From Vibrio azureus (GTDB lineage Bacteria; Pseudomonadota; Gammaproteobacteria; Enterobacterales; Vibrionaceae): a stretch of 64,000 bases of DNA. Where the stretch lies: NCBI RefSeq assembly GCF_002849855.1, contig NZ_CP018616.1, positions 124,001 through 188,000 on the forward strand, written 5' to 3'. Positions 39,702 to 50,517 of the stretch are shown one piece after another. Numbering within the stretch: the stretch's first letter is position 1; the number at the start of each line of letters is the position of its first letter. Under the pieces are notes generated by a model, which was not told the origin of the DNA, did not search any database, and saw only the letters and a list, made by a program, of their open reading frames with translations. A program made the translations under genes and the position numbers.

Positions 39702-39821
39702 GCTCTTTGTAGAAAGAGACTTTTCTTACAACTTTATCGCAATTATAACGACATAAAGTGGATAATACTTACTTATAATTAAGTTAAAGCTGAGTGATAT
39801 ATGAATAAGGGAACGGATTAA

Positions 39822-40742
39822 GTGAAGCGCTTAGAGCTGAAGGCAGGATTATCAAGCAGCCCTCTACTGACTCAAATCAAGTCCAATCACCATGTGATTC
39901 AAAGCAAGGTGAGTGGTGCTTTGGCTGGCCTTTTCATTGCCGTTGCTGGCTGGTCATTGGGTAGCCTCGTCTGGTTAGTGGTGCCGCAAAGTTCGGATAT
40001 TACACCATGGCAGCCACAAGCTACTGCAGCATCGGTCGGCGGTGATAAAGATTCGATTGATTTTAAATCTCTGCAACAGGCTAATCTCTTTGGCCAATAC
40101 TCAGAGAAAAAGCCTGTCGTGGTTGAGCAACCTGTGGTCAAAGATGCGCCAAAAACACGTTTAAATTTAACCTTGGTCGGCGCGGTAGCAAGCAGTAACT
40201 TGGAAGTCAGTCTAGCGGTGATAGCCAATCGTGGCAAACAAGCGACCTATGGTATTGGTGAACAAATTGACGGTACGCGTGCTGAGTTGAAAGCCGTGTT
40301 GGTCGATCGCGTTATTATCGAAAACCAGGGTAGAGATGAAACGCTTATGCTGGAAGGCTTAGAGTACAAAAAGCTTTCTGAAACGCCACAACAACATCAT
40401 TCACCAAAAAGACAAATCAATAGCTCGGTAGCAAGTGAAAAGATCGAGCAAATCAGAGCAGAGTTGGCTCAAGACGGTTCAAATGTTTTTAAATACATTA
40501 CGATTTCTCCGGTAATGCAAGAAGGTGGCCTAGCGGGTTATCGAGTATCACCAGGGCGAGATGCAGCGTTGTTTAATGCTGTTGGCTTAAAGCCGGGTGA
40601 TATCGCGATTGAGCTTAATGGTATTGACTTGCGTGACTCATCATCAGCCAAGCAACTGGGGCCAATCATGCAGGATCCGCAAGAATTAAATTTAACTGTT
40701 GAACGAGATGGTCAACAGTACGACATTAACATCCAATTATAA
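39822..40742 (+). CDS. gspC: Type II secretion protein GspC (EpsC)
   Basis: A 306-residue bitopic inner-membrane protein. A transmembrane helix (about residues 30-50) precedes the homology region (about 85-155, LNLTLVGAVASSNLEVSLAVI) that contacts the secretin GspD, and a C-terminal PDZ domain (about 215-305, GLKPGDIAIELNGIDLRD). It links the inner-membrane platform to the secretin and takes part in substrate selection. GTG start. First gene of the gspC-N operon. Confidence 0.95.
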   Translation: MKRLELKAGLSSSPLLTQIKSNHHVIQSKVSGALAGLFIAVAGWSLGSLVWLVVPQSSDITPWQPQATAASVGGDKDSIDFKSLQQANLFGQYSEKKPVVVEQPVVKDAPKTRLNLTLVGAVASSNLEVSLAVIANRGKQATYGIGEQIDGTRAELKAVLVDRVIIENQGRDETLMLEGLEYKKLSETPQQHHSPKRQINSSVASEKIEQIRAELAQDGSNVFKYITISPVMQEGGLAGYRVSPGRDAALFNAVGLKPGDIAIELNGIDLRDSSSAKQLGPIMQDPQELNLTVERDGQQYDINIQL

Positions 40743-40778
40743 TACTTAGGCAAACTGCGTAAGTTCAGGGAGACATAC

Positions 40779-42824
40779 GTGAAACATTGGTTTAGTAAAA
40801 GTACTTGGTTATTGGCAGGTACTCTTATCTGTACGCCAGGAGCGATGGCAAACGACTTCAGTGCAAGTTTTAAGGGCACTGATATTCAAGAATTCATTAA
40901 TATTGTTGGTCGTAACTTAGAAAAGACCATCATCGTTGATCCGTCGGTTCGCGGCAAAATTGATGTACGCAGTTATGACGTGTTAAACGAAAAACAATAT
41001 TACAGCTTTTTCCTCAATGTGTTGGAAGTGTATGGCTATGCTGTCGTAGAAATGGAAGACGGCATTTTAAAAGTCATTAAATCTAAAGATGCTAAGACCT
41101 CTGCTATTCCAGTCGTGAGTACCAATGCAGAACCGGGTGATAGCGTGATCACTCGCGTTGTTGCAGTGCGTAACGTCTCTGTTCGTGAGCTTTCTCCCTT
41201 GCTGAGACAATTGATTGATAACGCCGGTGCCGGTAACGTGGTGCATTACGACCCTGCCAACATTATTTTGATCACCGGGCGTGCTGCTGTGGTTAATCGT
41301 TTGGCAGAAATCATTAAGCGTGTCGACCAAGCGGGTAACAAAGACGTTGAGCTGATCGAGCTACGCAATGCCTCTGCTGCTGAAATGGTGCGTATTGTTG
41401 AAGCGTTAAATAAATCTAATAACCAGAAAAGTACTCCCGCTTTTCTTGAACCTAAAATTGTTGCCGATGACCGTACCAACTCGATTTTAATTTCGGGTGA
41501 CCCAAAAGTACGTGAACGCTTAAAGCGTCTGATTCGTCAATTGGATGTTGAGATGGCAACGAAAGGTAATAACCGAGTGGTTTACCTTAAATATGCCAAG
41601 GCGGAAGATTTAGTCGATGTCTTGAAAGGCGTCTCAGACAATCTGCAAGCTGAGAAGCAAGCAGGCCAAAAAGGGGCCAGCAAAGCCAAGCGTGGTGAGG
41701 TCGTGATCGCTGCTCATGAAGCCACGAACTCTTTAGTATTGACTGCGCCACCTGACATTATGCTTGCGTTGCAAGATGTGATTGCTCAGCTTGATATTCG
41801 CCGTGCTCAAGTATTGATTGAAGCTTTGATTGTTGAAATGGCGGAAGGCGATGGCATCAACCTTGGTGTTCAGTGGGGCAACTTGGAGAATGGCGCTGTG
41901 GTTCAATATAATAATGCTGGGGCGTCAATTGGCAATGTGATGATTGGTCTTGAGGAAGCAAAAGACACCACAAGAACAGAGAGTACTTATGACCCTGATA
42001 ATGATAAGGCTGACGCAAGTGGTTACGTGGAGCGTAAGTTCACTGAATCCGGTGACTGGACAACCCTAGCTAACGCACTAAGCGGAGTGAATGGTGCTGC
42101 GATGAGTATCGTGATGGGAGATTGGACATCGCTTATTACTGCCGTATCTACAGACACCAATGCGAATATACTTTCTGCTCCAAACATTACTGTCATGGAT
42201 AACAGCGAAGCGTCCTTTATAGTGGGTGAAGAAGTCCCGGTTGTTACTGGTTCAACATCAGGCTCTAACAATGATAACCCATTCCAAACGGTTGACCGTA
42301 AGGAAGTTGGGGTGAAACTTAAAGTGACCCCTCAGATTAACGAGGGTGACTCTGTACAACTTAAAATTGAGCAGGAAGTCTCCAAAGTACTTGGCCCTAA
42401 TGGCGCAGTGGACGTGCGTTTTGCTAAGCGCCAAGTGAATACTGAGGTGATTGTTCAAGATGGTCAAATGTTAGTGCTTGGCGGTATTGTTGAAGAAGAG
42501 GCGTCAGAAAGCGAGTCAAAAGTTCCACTACTTGGTGATATCCCTATCCTTGGTCATTTGTTTAAGTCGACGACGTCTCAAACCACTAAGAAAAACTTAA
42601 TGGTGTTTATCAAGCCGACCATTATTCGCAATGGCATGAGCGCAGATGGCATCACCCAGCGTAAATATAACTTTATCCGTGCAGAGCAATTGTACAAGTC
42701 TCAGCAAGGTTTGAAGTTAATGGATGATGCTAAAATCCCTGTGTTGCCTGAATTTGGTAAAGAAGAAAACCACCCAGTAGAGATTCAGGCTTTCCTTGAT
42801 CAAATGGACAAAGGCAATGGCTGA
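40779..42824 (+). CDS. gspD: Type II secretion secretin GspD (EpsD)
   Basis: A 681-residue outer-membrane secretin. A signal peptide (cleaved after about residue 24, [16 protein letters not shown]) is followed by N0-N3 ring domains (for example [21 protein letters not shown] and [20 protein letters not shown]) and the secretin pore domain from about residue 330 ([20 protein letters not shown] and [14 protein letters not shown]). Twelve to fifteen copies form the exit channel. GTG start after GGGAGA. The 3' end overlaps gspE by 8 bp. Its S-domain at the C-terminus is where a pilotin would bind. Confidence 0.98.
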   Translation: MKHWFSKSTWLLAGTLICTPGAMANDFSASFKGTDIQEFINIVGRNLEKTIIVDPSVRGKIDVRSYDVLNEKQYYSFFLNVLEVYGYAVVEMEDGILKVIKSKDAKTSAIPVVSTNAEPGDSVITRVVAVRNVSVRELSPLLRQLIDNAGAGNVVHYDPANIILITGRAAVVNRLAEIIKRVDQAGNKDVELIELRNASAAEMVRIVEALNKSNNQKSTPAFLEPKIVADDRTNSILISGDPKVRERLKRLIRQLDVEMATKGNNRVVYLKYAKAEDLVDVLKGVSDNLQAEKQAGQKGASKAKRGEVVIAAHEATNSLVLTAPPDIMLALQDVIAQLDIRRAQVLIEALIVEMAEGDGINLGVQWGNLENGAVVQYNNAGASIGNVMIGLEEAKDTTRTESTYDPDNDKADASGYVERKFTESGDWTTLANALSGVNGAAMSIVMGDWTSLITAVSTDTNANILSAPNITVMDNSEASFIVGEEVPVVTGSTSGSNNDNPFQTVDRKEVGVKLKVTPQINEGDSVQLKIEQEVSKVLGPNGAVDVRFAKRQVNTEVIVQDGQMLVLGGIVEEEASESESKVPLLGDIPILGHLFKSTTSQTTKKNLMVFIKPTIIRNGMSADGITQRKYNFIRAEQLYKSQQGLKLMDDAKIPVLPEFGKEENHPVEIQAFLDQMDKGNG

Positions 42825-44319
42825 TATGCAAGACATGGCTCTGAGTGTACGTCGTTTACCATTCAGTTTTGCCAATCGCTTTAAATTAGTACTGGAAAGC
42901 GAACACCCTGAGCGTCCCCCTGTTCTCTATTATGTGGAGCCGCTTGATCCAGCGGCTCTGGTTGAAGTTCGACGGGTGCTTAAACAGAGTTTTGTTCCAC
43001 AAGTTATTGAGCAAGAGGCCTTTGATAAAAAGTTGACTGAGGCCTATCAACGTGACTCTTCTGAAGCGCGTCAGCTGATGGAAGATATTGGTGCCGATAG
43101 TGAAGACTTTTTCTCGCTTGCGGAAGAATTGCCTCAAAATGAAGACTTACTTGAGTCGGAAGATGATGCGCCAATTATTAAGTTGATCAACGCCATGCTT
43201 GGTGAAGCGATCAAAGAAGGGGCCTCTGATATCCATATTGAAACCTTTGAAAAAACACTCTCAATTCGCTTCCGAGTGGATGGTGTCTTGCGTGAAGTTT
43301 TGACGCCTAGCCGTAAGTTGGCACCGTTGCTAGTTTCGCGCGTCAAGGTCATGGCGAAACTCGATATCGCAGAAAAACGTGTGCCTCAGGATGGTCGTAT
43401 CTCACTACGTATTGGTGGTCGAGCGGTTGATGTCCGTGTGTCTACGATGCCATCGTCACATGGCGAGCGCGTAGTAATGCGTCTACTCGATAAAAATGCG
43501 ACCCGCCTTGATCTGCACAGCTTGGGGATGACGCCATCTGTGCATGACAACTTTGGCCGCTTGATTCAACGTCCACATGGCATCATCTTGGTCACAGGTC
43601 CAACGGGTTCTGGTAAATCGACAACTTTATATGCTGGCTTGCAAGAGATAAACAGCAATGAGCGCAATATCTTAACGGTTGAAGATCCAATAGAATTTGA
43701 CATTGATGGTATCGGGCAGACCCAAGTAAACCCTAAAGTTGATATGACGTTCGCCCGTGGTCTGCGTGCTATTTTGCGTCAGGATCCTGATGTGGTCATG
43801 GTCGGTGAGATACGTGACTTAGAAACAGCTCAAATTGCGGTTCAAGCATCTTTGACCGGTCACTTGGTCATGTCAACATTACACACCAACACCGCAGTCG
43901 GTGCGATCACACGTTTACGTGATATGGGGATCGAGCCGTTTTTGATTTCTTCTTCTTTGCTTGGTGTCTTGGCACAGCGTCTAGTGCGTACTCTATGTTC
44001 AGAGTGTAAAGAGCCTTACGAAGCCGATAAAGAGCAAAAGAAACTATTTGGTTTAGAAGATAATGAGCCTCTGGTTCTTCATCGTGCGGGTGGCTGTGAA
44101 ACATGTAACCACAAAGGTTATCGTGGTCGAACGGGTATCCATGAGTTGCTGATGGTGAATGAGAAAATTCAAGAACTGATTCACAGTGAAGTCGGTGAGC
44201 AAGAAATTGAGAAAGCTGTACGAGAACACTCACCAAATATTCGAAGTGATGGTTTGAGTAAGGTGCGTCTTGGTGTCACCACTTTGGAAGAAGTAATGCG
44301 AGTCACTAAGGAAGCATAA
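42817..44319 (+). CDS. gspE: Type II secretion ATPase GspE (EpsE)
   Basis: A 500-residue cytoplasmic ATPase powering pseudopilus assembly. An N-terminal domain (about 1-100) binds GspL. The Walker A motif is [19 protein letters not shown] near residue 260, the Asp box [14 protein letters not shown] and His box [11 protein letters not shown] follow, and a tetracysteine zinc site CSEC...CETC lies near residue 390-430. The ATG at 42817 overlaps gspD; 42826 is an alternative. Confidence 0.97.
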   Translation: MADMQDMALSVRRLPFSFANRFKLVLESEHPERPPVLYYVEPLDPAALVEVRRVLKQSFVPQVIEQEAFDKKLTEAYQRDSSEARQLMEDIGADSEDFFSLAEELPQNEDLLESEDDAPIIKLINAMLGEAIKEGASDIHIETFEKTLSIRFRVDGVLREVLTPSRKLAPLLVSRVKVMAKLDIAEKRVPQDGRISLRIGGRAVDVRVSTMPSSHGERVVMRLLDKNATRLDLHSLGMTPSVHDNFGRLIQRPHGIILVTGPTGSGKSTTLYAGLQEINSNERNILTVEDPIEFDIDGIGQTQVNPKVDMTFARGLRAILRQDPDVVMVGEIRDLETAQIAVQASLTGHLVMSTLHTNTAVGAITRLRDMGIEPFLISSSLLGVLAQRLVRTLCSECKEPYEADKEQKKLFGLEDNEPLVLHRAGGCETCNHKGYRGRTGIHELLMVNEKIQELIHSEVGEQEIEKAVREHSPNIRSDGLSKVRLGVTTLEEVMRVTKEA

Positions 44320-45536
44320 TGGCAGCATTTGAGTACAAAGCGCTCGACGCAACAGGGAAAAAAAAGAAAGGTACGATTGAAGGCGATAATGCTCGACAAG
44401 TGCGCCAGCGTTTGAAAGAGCAAGGTCTGACACCGGTTGAAGTGGTTGAAGTCAAAGCGAAAGCGGCTAAATCATCGACTTCTACAGGTTTCAAGCGAGG
44501 CCTTAAAACCTCAGAACTGGCCTTGATTACTCGTCAGCTTTCGACTCTTGTTCAATCGGGTATGCCACTTGAAGAGTGTTTAAAAGCCGTATCGGAACAG
44601 GCTGAAAAACCACGTATACGCACCATGATGGCAGCGGTTCGCTCTAAAGTGACCGAGGGTTACCCTCTTGCAGAAAGCTTAGGTGATTACCCTCATGTGT
44701 TTGATGAGCTCTATCTCTCGATGGTGTCCGCCGGGGAAAAATCAGGTCATTTAGATGCCATCTTGGAACGCTTGGCGGATTACGTTGAGAACCGCCAAAA
44801 AATGCGCTCTAAGTTGCAACAAGCTCTGATTTACCCTGTTGTACTCGTGGTCTTTTCGATCGGTATTGTGGCCCTATTGCTGTCTTCGGTCGTGCCTAAG
44901 ATGATTGAGCCTATTTTGCAAATGGGTCAAGAGTTGCCTCAATTGACCCAAATACTGCTGGCCGCCAGTGACTTTGTCCAAGAGTGGGGGTTACTGATTT
45001 TTAGTGTCGTAGTGGTGGGGTTGTATGGCCTCAAGTTGGCACTGCAAAAGCCCGACTTTCGTTTAGCTTGGGATAGAAAACTGCTCAGTCTGCCCATCAT
45101 TGGCAAAATATCAAAAGGTCTTAACACCGCAAGATTTGCTCGCACTTTATCGATTTGTACCTCGAGTGCCATTCCTATTCTAGAAGGCATGAAAGTGGCG
45201 GTAGATGTTATGTCGAACCGCTTCGTCAAACAGCAAGTATTAGCAGCAGCGGATAACGTACGTGAAGGGGCGAGCTTACGTAAAGCTCTTGAGCAAACAC
45301 GCCTCTTCCCGCCTATGATGCTGCATATGATTTCGAGTGGTGAGCAAAGTGGTGAGCTTGAAAGTATGCTTACGCGTGCTGCGGACAACCAAGATCAAAG
45401 CTTCGAATCTACTGTCAATATTGCCTTGGGTGTTTTTACGCCGCTATTGATCGCGATCATGGCTGGTTTGGTGTTGTTTATTGTCCTTGCCACCTTAATG
45501 CCAATGCTTGAAATGAATAATTTAATCAGTGGGTAA
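44319..45536 (+). CDS. gspF: Type II secretion inner-membrane protein GspF (EpsF)
   Basis: A 405-residue polytopic membrane protein. Two cytoplasmic four-helix domains (about 60-170 and 270-370) and three transmembrane segments are predicted, with the family motif LALITRQLSTLVQSGMPLEECL near residue 68 and repeated RTLSICTSSAIPILEGMKVA in the second domain. It is the rotor/platform core that contacts GspE and GspL. The start overlaps the gspE stop by one base (TAATG). Confidence 0.97.
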   Translation: MAAFEYKALDATGKKKKGTIEGDNARQVRQRLKEQGLTPVEVVEVKAKAAKSSTSTGFKRGLKTSELALITRQLSTLVQSGMPLEECLKAVSEQAEKPRIRTMMAAVRSKVTEGYPLAESLGDYPHVFDELYLSMVSAGEKSGHLDAILERLADYVENRQKMRSKLQQALIYPVVLVVFSIGIVALLLSSVVPKMIEPILQMGQELPQLTQILLAASDFVQEWGLLIFSVVVVGLYGLKLALQKPDFRLAWDRKLLSLPIIGKISKGLNTARFARTLSICTSSAIPILEGMKVAVDVMSNRFVKQQVLAAADNVREGASLRKALEQTRLFPPMMLHMISSGEQSGELESMLTRAADNQDQSFESTVNIALGVFTPLLIAIMAGLVLFIVLATLMPMLEMNNLISG

Positions 45537-45601
45537 CGCTGCTTGTCGTCACTTAGATGATTCAGTAAACAACCTACTTAAATCTAACTTTGGAGAAAAT
45601 A

Positions 45602-46045
45602 ATGAAACTAAATCGCGCTAAGCAGCAAGGTTTTACCTTGTTAGAAGTCATGGTGGTGATCGTCATCATCGGTATCTTGGCCAGTGTTGTGGTTCCTAAC
45701 CTATTAGGGAACAAAGACAAAGCAGACAAACAAAAAGTAATCACTGACATCGTTGCACTAGAAAATGCATTAGATATGTACAAGCTGGACAACAGCGTTT
45801 ACCCAACTACTGACCAAGGTCTTGAAGCGCTGGTTACTATGCCATCAAACCCAGAGCCACGTAATTACCGCGATGGTGGTTACATCAAGCGCCTACCAAA
45901 AGACCCTTGGGGCTATGAATATCAATACCTAAGCCCAGGTGATAACGGTCAGGTTGATATCTTTTCTTTAGGTGCAGATGGTCAGGAAGGCGGTGAAGGC
46001 TCGCAAGCTGATATCGGCAACTGGAACATGCAAGACGTTAAATAA
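45602..46045 (+). CDS. gspG: Major pseudopilin GspG (EpsG)
   Basis: A 147-residue type IV pilin-like protein. The prepilin peptidase site is QQG|FTLLEVMVVIVIIG, with the conserved Glu at position +5 of the mature protein. The globular domain has the calcium-binding loop region found in GspG (LPKDPWGYEYQYLSPGD). It is the main subunit of the pseudopilus. The ATG at 45602 lies after GGAGAAA; a TTG at 45590 opens the same frame but has no signal. A 65-bp gap separates it from gspF. Confidence 0.97.
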   Translation: MKLNRAKQQGFTLLEVMVVIVIIGILASVVVPNLLGNKDKADKQKVITDIVALENALDMYKLDNSVYPTTDQGLEALVTMPSNPEPRNYRDGGYIKRLPKDPWGYEYQYLSPGDNGQVDIFSLGADGQEGGEGSQADIGNWNMQDVK

Positions 46046-46068
46046 TTTAGAGTGAATAACCAGTACCA

Positions 46069-46680
46069 ATGAGATACATGAATAAACAACACGGTTTTAC
46101 CCTGATAGAAATTTTATTGGTGCTGGTTTTGTTGTCGCTAACCGCAGTTGCGGTTATTGCGACGTTGCCTTCAAGCAAAAATGACTTATCAAAAAAGTAT
46201 GCACAGAGCCTTTTCCAACGAATACAACTCATGAATGAAGAAGCGGTATTGGCTGGAAAAGATTTTGGCCTTCGAGTGAATGAGCAAAAGTCTCAATATG
46301 CTTTGTTGAGTTTGGATCAAGAGGGTTGGCAGCCTTTAGAGCTCAAGCAGATCCCAAGTGAAACAAAACTGGAAGATGGCCTATCACTTCAATTGGAACT
46401 CGGCGGTGGCGCTTGGCAAGAGGATGAGCGGTTATTTGAGCCCAGTAGCCTATTTGAAGAAGATAGATTTGCTGAGGAAGATAACCAGAAGAAACAGGTT
46501 AAGCCCCCGCAAGTTTTTATTTTATCAAGTTCAGAGATTACGCCGTTCACCTTGTCCTTTTATCCCAGTGATGGCGATGCGTTTAACGATGGCTGGCGTG
46601 TGATCGGTAAAGACACGGGTGAGATCATCCTAATCGCACCGGGAGAAGAAGTAGAAGAGGATGACAATGCGGTATTCTGA
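46069..46680 (+). CDS. gspH: Minor pseudopilin GspH (EpsH)
   Basis: A 203-residue minor pseudopilin with the cleavage site QHG|FTLIEILLVLVLLS. The protein has a notably acidic central segment around residues 120-145 (EDERLFEPSSLFEEDRFAEE). GspH helps connect the tip complex to the GspG filament. An ATG at 46078 is an alternative start. Followed by gspI with a 14-bp overlap. Confidence 0.93.
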   Translation: MRYMNKQHGFTLIEILLVLVLLSLTAVAVIATLPSSKNDLSKKYAQSLFQRIQLMNEEAVLAGKDFGLRVNEQKSQYALLSLDQEGWQPLELKQIPSETKLEDGLSLQLELGGGAWQEDERLFEPSSLFEEDRFAEEDNQKKQVKPPQVFILSSSEITPFTLSFYPSDGDAFNDGWRVIGKDTGEIILIAPGEEVEEDDNAVF

Positions 46681-47056
46681 TTTAAGTTCTCGGACGACTG
46701 CGAGCAGAAAAGCCCGAGGGATGACCTTACTTGAAGTGTTGGTCGCGCTAGCCGTATTTGCGACAGCGGCAATCAGTGTGATTCGTTCGGTGAGCCAGCA
46801 TATTACGACAGTGAATTACCTTGAAGATAAAATGTTTGCCGCGATGGTCGTGGACAATCAAATGGCCAATGTCATGCTTTCATCTGAAAAACTGAAAGCG
46901 AAAAAAGGCACGGAAGAGTTAGCGGGGCGAATTTGGTATTGGCAAGTAAAGCCTGTTGCAACCACGCAGCCTTTACTTAAGGCATTTGATGTGAGCGTTT
47001 CTACACAAGAACAAGCCAGCCCTATTGTTACGGTGAGAAGTTATGTTAAGCAGTAA
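46667..47056 (+). CDS. gspI: Minor pseudopilin GspI (EpsI)
   Basis: A 129-residue minor pseudopilin with cleavage site ARG|MTLLEVLVALAVFATA. GspI starts the tip complex with GspJ and GspK. It has a long basic leader (RYSDLSSRTTASRKARG). The ATG at 46667 was chosen because GAGG lies about 8 nt upstream. Overlaps gspH by 14 bp and gspJ by 14 bp. Confidence 0.92.
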   Translation: MRYSDLSSRTTASRKARGMTLLEVLVALAVFATAAISVIRSVSQHITTVNYLEDKMFAAMVVDNQMANVMLSSEKLKAKKGTEELAGRIWYWQVKPVATTQPLLKAFDVSVSTQEQASPIVTVRSYVKQ

Positions 47057-47840
47057 ATCTCAGCGATTAAAAACGCCTTTTTCTTCTGGTCCACAAGGTT
47101 TTACCCTGATTGAAGTGCTGGTCTCCATCGCTATCTTTGCCACCATGAGTATGGCGGCGTATCAAGTGGTTTCTCAGGTACAGAGAAGCAACCAGGTTTC
47201 ACTAGAAAAAACTCAGCGATTAAATGAGCTGCAACGTGCTTTGATCATGATGGATAACGATTTTCGTCAGATGGCGACAAGGTCGATGCGTACCAATGGT
47301 GAAAAGCCAGCAGAAAAATTGCTGTTTTGGTCTGAGAACCTGCTCAATTCAGACACTAAAGGCATCATGTTTGCGCGAACAGGTTGGCATAATCCTCAGC
47401 AACAGTTTCCTCGTGGTGAAGTCACCAAAGTGGGTTACCGCATAAAAGGGGAGTCTCTGCAGCGAGTATGGTGGCGTTACCCAGATACACCTGCTGGCCA
47501 GACACCTGTTGTGACGCCATTACTTTCTCAAGTCGATGAATGGGACATACGCTTCTATGACGGCAGTTCATGGAAAGAAACTTGGGATGAGAAAGGAGCG
47601 CTTCCTTCAGCGATAAAAATGGTGATCACATTGCAAGATTACGGCGAAATTTCTCGAACGTACTTGACTTCGGGTGGCAAGCTGACAGCGAGTGAAAAAC
47701 CTGATCGTAACGGCGATGGGGGTTTCGGTGGCAGCGGTGGCTCTCAAGGTGATGATCCTCAAGGCGACGACTCTCGAAACAATGACTCCCGCAATCAAGG
47801 TGCTCAAAATGATAATGCAACGGAGGGCAATGATGGTTAA
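47043..47840 (+). CDS. gspJ: Minor pseudopilin GspJ (EpsJ) with a low-complexity tail
   Basis: A 265-residue minor pseudopilin with cleavage site [19 protein letters not shown]. Residues up to about 215 form the folded part. The last 45 or so residues are a low-complexity tail rich in Gly, Asp and Asn ([20 protein letters not shown]), longer than in most EpsJ proteins (about 200-220). It caps the pseudopilus with GspI and GspK. Overlaps gspK by 8 bp. Confidence 0.92.
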   Translation: MLSSKSQRLKTPFSSGPQGFTLIEVLVSIAIFATMSMAAYQVVSQVQRSNQVSLEKTQRLNELQRALIMMDNDFRQMATRSMRTNGEKPAEKLLFWSENLLNSDTKGIMFARTGWHNPQQQFPRGEVTKVGYRIKGESLQRVWWRYPDTPAGQTPVVTPLLSQVDEWDIRFYDGSSWKETWDEKGALPSAIKMVITLQDYGEISRTYLTSGGKLTASEKPDRNGDGGFGGSGGSQGDDPQGDDSRNNDSRNQGAQNDNATEGNDG

Positions 47841-48843
47841 ACGTCAGCGTGGTGTTGCCCTTATCGTTATTCTGATGCTCTTGGCGATCATGACCACAAT
47901 TGCAGCCAGCATGACTGAAAGACTCTTTTTGCACTTTCAACGTGGTTCTAATCAGATCAATTATCAGCAAGCTTACTGGTATAGTTTAGGTGTCGAGGAA
48001 TTAGCAAAGCTCGGAATAGAGCAGAGTTATAAAGACAGCGAAACCATCAACCTCAGTCAGGCATGGGCAATTAAAGAGCAGGTCTACCCACTTGATTATG
48101 GTCAAGCGAAAGGAAGAGTGGTTGATAAGCAGGCGTGTTTTAATCTTAATGTCTTGGCAACAGTGCCTCCTGCAACAGGACAAACGAGCCGTCCATATTT
48201 AGTTAAAGTCTTCCAAAGTTTAATGGAAGAAGTTGAGGTTGAACCTTATCAGGCCGAAGTAGTAGCAGATTCGACTTGGGAATACCTTGATCAAGATGAT
48301 GTGGTTCGAACCATGGCAGGGGTAGAAGACAGCACCTATGAAGCCATGAAACCGGCTTATTTAGCTGCTAATGGTTGGTTGTCGGATATCAGTGAACTGC
48401 GTTCAGTGTACCAAGTCAGTGGGGATATTTATCAAAAAGTATCGCCAATGCTGTGTGCCTTGCCTACCGATGAATGGCAACTCAATGTCAATACCCTTGA
48501 AGTCGAGCAAGCTCCGATTCTAGTGGCGCTCTTTGCCCCTTATCTTGATAACAGTAACGCGGCTCAATTGATTGAAAAACGTTCGTTTGATGGCTGGAAT
48601 AGCGTTGAAGACTTTTTAGCTGAGTCAGAATTTGCTGGCTTAAATGATGAGATAAAAAAGAAAGCGAGAGGCTACTTAGCAGTCGACAGTGCCTTTTTTG
48701 AGTTAGATGCACAGGTATTAGTGGGTGAATCGCGGGTGCGTATTCGTAGCCTTTTACAAAGTACAGATAGAGATACGGTGAACGTGGTTCGCCGTCGTTT
48801 TGGAGGTATCAGTGAGCGAGTTTCTGACCGTTCGGCTGAGTAG
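47833..48843 (+). CDS. gspK: Minor pseudopilin GspK (EpsK)
   Basis: A 336-residue minor pseudopilin at the pseudopilus tip. The signal and helix are [21 protein letters not shown], without the +5 Glu of other pilins, which is a known trait of GspK. The large globular domain follows. Residue [10 protein letters not shown] near 110 lies in the usual conserved region. The ATG at 47833 follows CGGAGGG; the longer frame lies inside gspJ. Overlaps gspL by 32 bp. Confidence 0.94.
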   Translation: MVKRQRGVALIVILMLLAIMTTIAASMTERLFLHFQRGSNQINYQQAYWYSLGVEELAKLGIEQSYKDSETINLSQAWAIKEQVYPLDYGQAKGRVVDKQACFNLNVLATVPPATGQTSRPYLVKVFQSLMEEVEVEPYQAEVVADSTWEYLDQDDVVRTMAGVEDSTYEAMKPAYLAANGWLSDISELRSVYQVSGDIYQKVSPMLCALPTDEWQLNVNTLEVEQAPILVALFAPYLDNSNAAQLIEKRSFDGWNSVEDFLAESEFAGLNDEIKKKARGYLAVDSAFFELDAQVLVGESRVRIRSLLQSTDRDTVNVVRRRFGGISERVSDRSAE

Positions 48844-50017
48844 CGAACAACAAAGTACCATTCCATGGTTGGTATGGTCGACACAGCAGCAGGAAGTGAT
48901 TGCCAGTGGTGAGGTTGCCGGCTGGGAACATCTTGATGAACTGGTGTCTTACGCTGATCAGCGACAAATCATAGTATTATTATCCGGCAGTGATTGTGTG
49001 CTCACAGAGGTGGCCATCCCACCTGGTGCAGCACGTCAGTTTGAAGGCATGTTGCCTTTTTTGGTCGAAGATGAAGTTGCACAAGATGTTGAAAGTCTTC
49101 ATTTCACCGTATTAGGTAAGCAAAGTGATAAAGCACAAATATGTGCTGTCGAAAGTGCTTGGGTTGAAACTATTTTACAACGCTTTGCCAGTCAAGATTT
49201 AAGTATAAAACGCATGCTCCCGGATGTGTTAGCTTTGCCGACGCAAGATGGCAGTAGCAGTGCGGTTTTATTAGGAGATCAATGGCTGATGCGTCATTCA
49301 ACGACCCAAGGTGTGGTGGTTGATGCGGCTTGGTTAGATCTGTATCTATCCGCTTATATACAGCAGGATAATCAGGACTTGAAACTGGAGTGTCATAGCT
49401 CACTGCCAGACTCATCGTTATTAAGCCACTGGGTTGCCAAGCCGGAAGAGATGGCGATGGCTTTACTTGCCCAAGGTGCGATAGAAAGTAATATTAATTT
49501 ACTCACAGGGGCCTTTAAACCGAAATCGTCTTGGGGCAAGCACCTGAAGGTATGGAAGAAAACAGCGATTGCAGCCAGTGTCGTGTTAGCACTCTCCATC
49601 GTTCAACATGTGTTGATGATCTATAAATATGACGCACAAGCCCAGGCCTACCGAGATGAAAGTCTGAGAATCATCAAGCAGATCTTTCCTGATAAAACAA
49701 AGTTCCGAGGCGAATACTCTCTTAGACGTCAATTAAAAGCAGAAGTAGATAACCTCTCAGGAGGCGCAGGAAGTGCAGGGATGTTACCTTGGTTGGCAGC
49801 GTTACCTAAGACATTAGGTCAGGTTCAAGATATACAAATCACCAATTTTAAGTACGATGGCAAAAAAGGCGAAGTTCGCATTCAAGCACGCAGCTCAGAT
49901 TTTCAGCCATTCGAACAAGCACGTGTCAAGCTCGAAGAGCAGTTTAATGTCAGCCAAGGCCAGTCGAATCGTAACAATGATGCGGTGATTGGTAGCTTTG
50001 TCTTGACACAAAAGTGA
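48812..50017 (+). CDS. gspL: Type II secretion protein GspL (EpsL)
   Basis: A 401-residue bitopic protein. The N-terminal cytoplasmic actin-like domain (about 1-240) binds GspE; a transmembrane helix (about 250-272, [20 protein letters not shown]) leads to a periplasmic ferredoxin-like domain that pairs with GspM. The GTG at 48812 was chosen because GGAGG lies 5 nt before it and the protein then starts [14 protein letters not shown], the usual EpsL start. Followed by gspM after 7 bp. Confidence 0.94.
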   Translation: MSEFLTVRLSSEQQSTIPWLVWSTQQQEVIASGEVAGWEHLDELVSYADQRQIIVLLSGSDCVLTEVAIPPGAARQFEGMLPFLVEDEVAQDVESLHFTVLGKQSDKAQICAVESAWVETILQRFASQDLSIKRMLPDVLALPTQDGSSSAVLLGDQWLMRHSTTQGVVVDAAWLDLYLSAYIQQDNQDLKLECHSSLPDSSLLSHWVAKPEEMAMALLAQGAIESNINLLTGAFKPKSSWGKHLKVWKKTAIAASVVLALSIVQHVLMIYKYDAQAQAYRDESLRIIKQIFPDKTKFRGEYSLRRQLKAEVDNLSGGAGSAGMLPWLAALPKTLGQVQDIQITNFKYDGKKGEVRIQARSSDFQPFEQARVKLEEQFNVSQGQSNRNNDAVIGSFVLTQK

Positions 50018-50024
50018 GGTGAGA

Positions 50025-50516
50025 ATGAAAAAAGTAATCACACAACTTCAAGCATGGTGGAGTGACATTTCCTTACGTGAGCAACGCATGGTTATTGTCG
50101 CTGGAGTGGTGTTTGGTATAGGTATTCTCTATTGGGGCATATATCAACCGATGAATCAGCGCGCGATGGAAGCTCAAAAAAGTATTCAATCTGAGCAGCA
50201 GTTTCTCAACTTTGTGCAGAAAAAAGCCGATGAGATTACGGCTTTACGCAAGAGCGGTGGCGTAAGCTTTTCTGGTCAATCACTGAACCAAGTGGTTTCC
50301 TCGTCTGCTCGCCGCTATAAAATTGAATTAATTCGTGTACAGCCACGTGATGAAAGTGTACAGGTATGGATCAAACCGTTGGCGTTTAATCAATTGGTGG
50401 ATTGGCTCCGTTACCTTAGAGAACAGCAAGGTATCGATACGGAGTTTCTTGATATCGATCGTACAGAACAAGCGGGTATGGTAGATGTAAATCGCCTGCA
50501 ATTTAAGCGAGGTTAA
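50025..50516 (+). CDS. gspM: Type II secretion protein GspM (EpsM)
   Basis: A 163-residue inner-membrane protein. A cytoplasmic stretch (QLQAWWSDISLREQRMVIV) precedes the transmembrane helix (about 22-40) and a periplasmic ferredoxin-like domain that binds GspL. The ATG at 50025 follows GAGGTGA; a GTG at 50019 is in frame but lacks spacing. Ends 1 bp before gspN. Confidence 0.93.
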   Translation: MKKVITQLQAWWSDISLREQRMVIVAGVVFGIGILYWGIYQPMNQRAMEAQKSIQSEQQFLNFVQKKADEITALRKSGGVSFSGQSLNQVVSSSARRYKIELIRVQPRDESVQVWIKPLAFNQLVDWLRYLREQQGIDTEFLDIDRTEQAGMVDVNRLQFKRG

Positions 50517-50517
50517 G

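Noticed and set aside
47692..47832. N-terminal extension of GspK
   Set aside because: It is the GspJ tail read in another frame. The ATG at 47833 has a strong ribosome-binding site and gives a normal prepilin leader.
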